Part shown: piece by piece, positions 60,229 to 64,000 of the stretch
Numbering within the stretch: position 1 is the first letter of the stretch
Layout: every line of letters begins with the position of its first letter
NCBI GenBank assembly: GCA_963734665.1
Contig: CAVTIR010000007.1
Location: forward strand, 496,001-560,000
Length of the DNA: 64,000 nt
Direction: 5' to 3'
Origin: Trebonia sp963734665
GTDB lineage: Bacteria > Actinomycetota > Actinomycetes > Streptosporangiales > Streptosporangiaceae
Made by a program: the position numbers and the translations under genes
The notes under the pieces: model-generated
What the model saw: the letters and a program-made list of their open reading frames with translations, nothing else
The model's database searches: none
What the model was told of the DNA's origin: nothing

Positions 60229-60279
60229 AGCGGATGACGGGAATCGAACCCGCATGACCAGCTTGGAAGGTTGATCCGC
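60229..60279 (-). pseudogene. tRNA-Gly(TCC) remnant lacking the D-arm
   Basis: On the minus strand 51 nt read GCGGATC, then an anticodon arm TCAAC-CTTCCAA-GCTGG (TCC anticodon), a good T-arm GCGGG-TTCGATT-CCCGT and acceptor strand CATCCGC followed by T. GCGGAT pairs with ATCCGC, so the acceptor stem closes, but no D-arm is present between them and no CCA is encoded. It looks like an internal deletion of a tRNA-Gly gene. Confidence 0.65.
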
Positions 60280-60361
60280 GCACGCGCACGCGTATGAAAG
60301 CCCCTTCCCGCAAGGGATATAGCGCCAGCGGACCCTCCTTTGGGGGCAGCTCGGGTAGAAA

Positions 60362-60451
60362 TCGGAGGGCCGCACCGCCTACATCCAGGCAGACCTGCGG
60401 CAATCGGAAGCGATCCTGGGCAGCCCCGTGGTCCGCGAGGTCCTGTTTGCA
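60362..60451 (+). pseudogene. Fragment of a Methyltransf_19 (DUF574)-type SAM methyltransferase
   Basis: The plus frame reads EGRTAYIQADLRQSEAILGS followed by PVVREVLF, closely resembling the conserved core of actinobacterial DUF574 SAM-dependent methyltransferases (GRTAYI-ADLRDPEAIL type). The flanks do not continue the family, so only about 30 residues survive, between the tRNA remnant and the TPR gene. Identified by memory of the family pattern. Confidence 0.6.
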
Positions 60452-60544
60452 CTAAGTGACATCGCCGCCCTTGCCTCTTGCCCTCGGTGTCTACCGGGCA
60501 CAAGATGGTTATGGAATGCCGCAGGCACTAAAGGGGGTGCGAGC

Positions 60545-61177
60545 ATGCCAGTCACCCCGGCCAACCGAGCCATGTCGCTGACCAACGAATCCGGCCGCCT
60601 GGCCGGCCTGGGGCGGCGGGAGGAGGCGCTGGCCGCGATCGAGGAGGCCACGGGCATCTACCGTCAGCTCGCCAAGGCCCACCCGGACACGTTCCTGCCC
60701 AACCTGGCCGCCTCATTGCCCAACCAGTCCCTTCGCCTGGCCGGCCTGGGGCGGCGGGAGGAGGCGCTGGCCGCGATCGAGGAGGCCACCGGCATCTACC
60801 GTCAGCTCGCCGAGGCCCACCCGGACGCGTACCTGCCTAAACTGGCCGCTTCACTGAACAACCAGTCCCTTCGCCTGGCCGGCCTGGGGCGGCGGGAGGA
60901 GGCGCTGGCCGCGATTCAGCAGGCCACCGGCATCTACCGCGAGCTCGCTGAGGCCCGCCCGAAGGCGTACCTGCCCAACCTGGCCACCTCGCTAGATAAC
61001 CTTGCCGATACGTTCTTGTCGCTCAACCGGGATGCAGAGGCATCGGCGATCCGCGAAGAAGCCGACGCTGCGCGCAGCCGCAACTCGAACTCAGGTAAGG
61101 AGCAGACAAGACGGAGCGCGGCGCACTGGCCTTTGCAGGTCCTCCGACGTAGGCCTTCCCCTGATCTTCCCACCTAG
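60545..61177 (+). CDS. TPR-repeat protein (probably a truncated remnant of a larger protein)
   Basis: From the ATG at 60545 (ribosome site AAGGGGGTG) the protein has 210 residues, made of 46-residue units: RLAGLGRREEALAAIEEATG then IYRQLAKAHPDTFLPNLAAS, repeated three times with a partial fourth. Each unit is one TPR-like helix pair. Such repeats normally form the C-terminal part of large actinobacterial NB-ARC/CHAT-type proteins, so this may be a cut-out fragment. The last 40 residues (from ARSRNSNSG) are unlike TPRs and may be read-through of non-coding sequence. Confidence 0.6.
   Translation: MPVTPANRAMSLTNESGRLAGLGRREEALAAIEEATGIYRQLAKAHPDTFLPNLAASLPNQSLRLAGLGRREEALAAIEEATGIYRQLAEAHPDAYLPKLAASLNNQSLRLAGLGRREEALAAIQQATGIYRELAEARPKAYLPNLATSLDNLADTFLSLNRDAEASAIREEADAARSRNSNSGKEQTRRSAAHWPLQVLRRRPSPDLPT
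60596..61009. repeat. 138-bp tandem DNA repeats in the TPR gene
   Basis: The block starting CGCCTGGCCGGCCTGGGGCG begins at 60596, 60734 and 60872, exactly 138 bp apart. The first about 60 bp of each unit are identical or nearly so at the DNA level, including third codon positions, which indicates recent duplication or gene conversion. Confidence 0.85.
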
Positions 61178-61217
61178 GATGCCGGACAGCCCGGACCGTG
61201 CGGAGTAGACAGCCTGG

Positions 61218-61415
61218 CCAGATGATGACTGGTCCGACGACCGCATCTGGGCGGAATTCCAGGCTGGGTTCGCAGGGCAGGACGGCTTCGCGCTAAAAAG
61301 GGTCGGTCATCGAGCGGAGCGTGCTGCCGTTCTGCAGCTTCGTCCAGACTCCGATGCGCCATGACGTGCACAAGGCAGGTCCCCGGACGTGGAAACAAAG
61401 GCCTAGCCGGAGGCC
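61218..61415 (+). pseudogene. Fragment of a 4-hydroxybenzoate 3-monooxygenase (pobA-like) gene
   Basis: The frame from 61218 gives PDDDWSDDRIWAEFQAGFAG and QDGFALK. After a frameshift near 61297-61305 the sequence continues VIERSVLPFCSFVQTPMRHD, then decays into a GNKGLA-like end near 61400. These phrases match the C-terminal half of PobA-type flavin hydroxylases (DRIWAEL, SVLPFRSFVQ-PMRHG). The N-terminal FAD domain is absent. It is a decayed remnant of an aromatic catabolism gene. Confidence 0.65.
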
Positions 61416-61418
61416 CCG

Positions 61419-62792
61419 TCATTCCGGGCGGCGGAAGGGGACCTCGCGTTCCAGGCTGACCTGGTGCTCGCTGGCCGGAGTTGCCGCCTCCGCGCGGGCA
61501 GCGGCCAGGGCGCGGTCGGCGGACTCGGCGACGAGTTCTGTTTTCGTTGCGCACCACTGGACCCAGTCGGGGAGCAGGAGCAGCGCCTTGTTGACCGCAT
61601 CGGGCTCGTACACATCGCGCAGGACCGACGCGCACGTCTCGATCCTGTGCGGAGAGCAGGCGTAGAACGCTCGCTCGTCCGGGGGCGCGTCCGGTCCCCA
61701 CTCGGCCAGGATCAACTCCAGCGCGTCCTCGGCTGCGGCGCGGGCGCCCGGGGAGTTCCAGGCGTGCCCGGCATGCCAGTTAAGGAAGTCCTCGATAGCC
61801 CCGTCCCGGGCGTCCGCCAGACCGCCAGATCGCTGCCTGGGCAGCAGGCGGCCGAGGGAAGCGGCCAGGGCAGCGGCGCGACGGAACAGCCGTGGGACCT
61901 CGCGGAAGAACTCCGCAGGCTCATCGCCGAGCACGGAGTCGGCCTGAAGGGAGTCGTCCAGGGCCGGGATGAGCAGGCGGATGCCGAGTTCCGCCGGGCA
62001 GGGGGAGAGTTCGGCGGTGGCGGCGGCCGGGCCGACCGCGGCCCGCCACTCCGCGAGGGCGCGGTCAGCCGAGTCGTGGACCTCGGCCGCGACCACCAGG
62101 CCGTCCGCGCACCAGTCGAGATCCCAGGCGTACCAGTGATCGGCGGCAGCCGACTGGGCAGGGTCACTGAACGGGACGGCCAGCAGGAACCGGCCGCCGT
62201 AGGCGTCACGCGCGGTGAGGGCATCAGAGCCGTCGGTCGGCTGGTACCAGGGAACGGGGATGCCGGGAACGGGGGTGACGCCGCGGCCGGCGAACTCGTC
62301 GGCCTCGGCCTCAAGCTCGTCCGCGCCCTCCTCGTCGGCGAGCCCGCAGCAGAAGGCCCACAGCCGCTTCCAGTCCTTGCCCTCGCCGGCGAGGTTAGCG
62401 GCCATCGCATCCATGGCCGTCTCCGCCAGCGCCCGCAGCCAGCCCGCCGGGGTCAGGCCGGTTCCGGGACCGGGCGCGCTGACACGCGCGTGGAACTCAT
62501 CGCCGGCGAGCCTGCCCGCGAGGGTCTCGATGTCGACCAGGCGGGACGGCCACTCTGCGGCCCGCACCTGGGCGAGGACCGTCTCGTGCGACTCCGCCCA
62601 CCACGGCCAGGCCCGCTGGCTGCCCGGGGCGGACGTGCCCGCCCACAGGGACTGCTCACGACGGCGCTCGGCCGCGTCGCGGTCTTGCAGTTGCTGCGCC
62701 CGGCGCTGCGGGTTGCCGCTCAGTCCCTTACCCTGACTGCGCTGCGTCAGCTTGCCCGACTTGCGCTTATTGGAAGCCACGTCCGGCAGCAT
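61419..62792 (-). CDS. Uncharacterised 457-residue protein
   Basis: The protein starts at the ATG at 62792; a GTG four codons later (VASNKRKSGK) is equally plausible, while longer frames add Pro/Arg-rich non-coding-like sequence. The N-terminus is strongly basic (ASNKRKSGKLTQRSQGKGLS), followed by GNPQRRAQQLQDRDAAERRR, then a mainly helical, acidic body with LWAFCCGLADEEGADELEAE, HWYAWDLDWCADGLVVAAEV and a C-terminal DVYEPDAVNKALLLLPDWVQ. I recognise no family, catalytic motif or membrane helix. Balanced composition and length argue for a real gene. It is divergent from the ArsR operon. Confidence 0.8.
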   Translation of the reverse strand: MLPDVASNKRKSGKLTQRSQGKGLSGNPQRRAQQLQDRDAAERRREQSLWAGTSAPGSQRAWPWWAESHETVLAQVRAAEWPSRLVDIETLAGRLAGDEFHARVSAPGPGTGLTPAGWLRALAETAMDAMAANLAGEGKDWKRLWAFCCGLADEEGADELEAEADEFAGRGVTPVPGIPVPWYQPTDGSDALTARDAYGGRFLLAVPFSDPAQSAAADHWYAWDLDWCADGLVVAAEVHDSADRALAEWRAAVGPAAATAELSPCPAELGIRLLIPALDDSLQADSVLGDEPAEFFREVPRLFRRAAALAASLGRLLPRQRSGGLADARDGAIEDFLNWHAGHAWNSPGARAAAEDALELILAEWGPDAPPDERAFYACSPHRIETCASVLRDVYEPDAVNKALLLLPDWVQWCATKTELVAESADRALAAARAEAATPASEHQVSLEREVPFRRPE

Positions 62793-62845
62793 AACGACCC
62801 GGGCTGCTGGTGGCGGCCTTCTGATCTGACCGGACGGTCTCGGCC

Positions 62846-62896
62846 TTGACATGGCATATTGGTTAGAGAACACTAACGGTTAGTGGATACTAACAG
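62846..62896 (+). promoter_or_regulatory. Promoter and nested ArsR-type operator overlapping the start codon
   Basis: A consensus TTGACA (62846-62851) is followed 17 nt later by AACACT as a weak -10. CACTAAC-G-GTTAGTG (62871-62885) is a perfect 15-bp palindrome that includes the GTG start at 62883. GTTAGT-GGAT-ACTAAC overlaps it on the right and GGTTAG-AGAACA-CTAAC on the left. A bound repressor would cover both the -10 and the start. Confidence 0.75.
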
Positions 62897-63203
62897 AGAT
62901 GCTGGTCCGTGGGGCGCGCTGGCCGACGGCACCCGCCGCGCGATCGTGGCGTGCCTGGCCGACGGGCCGCAGGCTGTGGGGCAGCTGGCGGCAGGGCTGC
63001 CGGTGAGCCGGTCGGCGGTGTCTCAACACCTGAAGATCCTCAAGGACGCCGGGCTGGTAGAGGACGTGGCAGCGGGAACGCGCAGGATCTACCGGCTCAA
63101 CCCGGTCGCCCTGGCAACGTTGCGGGATCAACTCGACACATATTGGCAGCGGGCATTGGCCGGGTACGTCGATGCCGCGGAAGCACCAGCCGAGGAGGCT
63201 TGA
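62883..63203 (+). CDS. ArsR-family HTH regulator
   Basis: The 106-residue winged-helix protein has WGALADGTRRAIVACLADGP, QAVGQLAAGLPVSRSAVSQH (recognition helix) and LKILKDAGLVEDVAAGTRRI-YRLN. It lacks the Cys cluster of metal-sensing ArsR proteins and belongs to the branch paired with SRPBCC/AHSA1 proteins. The GTG start lies within a palindrome and near the expected transcription start, suggesting a leaderless, autoregulated mRNA. The next gene begins in its stop codon (TGATG), so translation is coupled. Confidence 0.93.
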   Translation: MDTNRDAGPWGALADGTRRAIVACLADGPQAVGQLAAGLPVSRSAVSQHLKILKDAGLVEDVAAGTRRIYRLNPVALATLRDQLDTYWQRALAGYVDAAEAPAEEA

Positions 63204-63685
63204 TGACCCAGACCGAGACACCGACAGTCCGCAAGCAAGTCGTGGTAGACACGCCGATCGAGCGTGCCTTCACGGTGTTCACCGACCGGTTCGGAGACTT
63301 CAAGCCGCCGGAGCACAACATGCTCGGGGCGCCAATCGCCGAGACGGTGTTCGAGCCCCGAGTCGGCGGCAGCATCGTGGACCGGGCAGCGGACGGCAGC
63401 GAGTGCCGATGGGCGCGAATCCTAGTTTTCGATCCACCTGGCCGGGTGGTGTTCAGCTGGGACATCAGCCCGCGGTGGACGATCGAGACCGACCAGGCTC
63501 AGACTAGCGAGGTTGAGGTGCGGTTTTACGCCGAGTCGCCGACTCGCACTAGGGTCGAGCTGGAGCACCGGCACATCGACCGGCATGGTCCGGGATGGGA
63601 GGCAATTACTGATGGCGTAGACGGGCCGGAGGGCTGGCCTTTGTACCTGGGCCGGTACGCCGCGCTAGTAAAGGAAGGCCGCTGA
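63203..63685 (+). CDS. SRPBCC (AHSA1-like) family protein
   Basis: The 160-residue protein is one SRPBCC/START-like domain: VRKQVVVDTPIERAFTVFTD, an ETVFEPRVGGSIVDRAADGS segment, WARILVFDPPGRVVFSWDIS, and RVELEHRHIDRHGPGWEAIT with the conserved C-terminal helix. These hydrophobic-pocket proteins bind small molecules; ArsR-SRPBCC pairs are frequent in actinobacteria, with no agreed function. The ATG overlaps the ArsR stop by 1 nt and follows GAGGAGG. Confidence 0.93.
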   Translation: MTQTETPTVRKQVVVDTPIERAFTVFTDRFGDFKPPEHNMLGAPIAETVFEPRVGGSIVDRAADGSECRWARILVFDPPGRVVFSWDISPRWTIETDQAQTSEVEVRFYAESPTRTRVELEHRHIDRHGPGWEAITDGVDGPEGWPLYLGRYAALVKEGR

Positions 63686-63686
63686 C

Positions 63687-64000
63687 ATGCCGCCGATCGT
63701 TACCAGCGCAGAAATCGAGCGCCCGGCCGCCGATGTCTTTGCCTACGCCACCGACCCAACCCGGTTCAGCGAGTGGCAGCAGGGCGTGGTGGACGGACAC
63801 ATGGACGGCCCGGCCGACGGCGCCCAGTCACCGGCCGTGGGCGCAAAATGCGTGACGACGCGACGTATCGGCGGCGCCAGCCGCCCGTCCACTTCCGAGC
63901 TCGTGCATATCGACCCGCCCAGGACCTGGGGGGTGGTGGGCATAGACGGCCCGATCCGCGCCACCGTGGATGTCCTAGTCGAGGAGGTTACCGACTCCAG
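63687..64000 (+). CDS. SRPBCC family protein, C-terminus beyond the window
   Basis: One hundred and four residues are visible, beginning MPPIVTSAEIERPAADVFAY and continuing ATDPTRFSEWQQGVVDGHMD, CVTTRRIGG and LVHIDPPRTWGVVGIDGPIR, a polyketide-cyclase/dehydrase-like SRPBCC domain. The ATG is 1 nt after the previous stop codon, behind AAGGAAGG, so it is the third gene of the ArsR operon. The gene is cut by the window edge. Confidence 0.9.
   Translation, partial: MPPIVTSAEIERPAADVFAYATDPTRFSEWQQGVVDGHMDGPADGAQSPAVGAKCVTTRRIGGASRPSTSELVHIDPPRTWGVVGIDGPIRATVDVLVEEVTDS

Overview
The window is a high-GC chromosomal segment of a filamentous-type actinobacterium. The evidence is the gene content: a partial conservon (CvnA/CvnB-like), an ECF42-type sigma factor with a DGPF protein, a Ddn-like nitroreductase, large LuxR/NB-ARC regulators, a PASTA-less Ser/Thr kinase with a propeller-like sensor, GTG starts and probable leaderless genes. 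Streptomycetes, Streptosporangiales or a related order would fit; the sequence does not settle which. No phage, transposase, integrase, rRNA or CRISPR was found.

Layout. 0-3.4 kb: OmpR-type two-component system (kinase cut by the window edge) facing a MacB/FtsX-like ABC exporter across a symmetrical divergent promoter region. 3.5-6.6 kb: nitroreductase-like gene with a divergent MarR regulator, then an AsnC regulator divergent from hpd (4-hydroxyphenylpyruvate dioxygenase). 6.66-16.7 kb: a repeat-rich spacer and four tandem paralogous NB-ARC/TPR regulators, one of which has lost its LuxR domain. 16.8-22 kb: a UDP-sulfoquinovose-synthase-like epimerase and a two-gene partial conservon. 22-30 kb: aminotransferase, ECF42/DGPF pair, a hicA pseudogene next to intact hicB, a DUF3052-like protein, a Ser/Thr kinase and a flavoprotein. 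30.3-33 kb: RecD2-type helicase followed by a 50-bp perfect palindrome.

33-41.7 kb looks like a small carbohydrate catabolism region: a frameshifted GH26-like lipoprotein, TetR plus aldehyde dehydrogenase, a PhyH dioxygenase, and a GH27 alpha-galactosidase coupled to a heparinase II/III-like lyase. 41.7-54 kb contains the most unusual module: two giant paralogous proteins (Ser/Thr-kinase-like domain, STAND-type ATPase, TPR-rich region, GAF, HisKA_3/HATPase histidine kinase) on either side of an aquaporin gene, next to a NarL two-component system and ABC-2 exporter (53.9-57.5 kb).

57.8-61.4 kb is a decaying region: DinB protein, TetR regulator with clear operators facing a multiply frameshifted SDR gene, a tRNA-Gly remnant without a D-arm, a methyltransferase fragment, a TPR gene with 138-bp DNA repeats, and a pobA-like fragment. 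A second, full-length but degenerate tRNA-Gly-like sequence lies at 42.06 kb. The window ends with an unknown protein and an ArsR-SRPBCC-SRPBCC operon whose operator overlaps its probable start codon.

All family names are from reading motifs by eye; no database search was run. Several frameshifts could be sequencing errors, and this is flagged where it matters.
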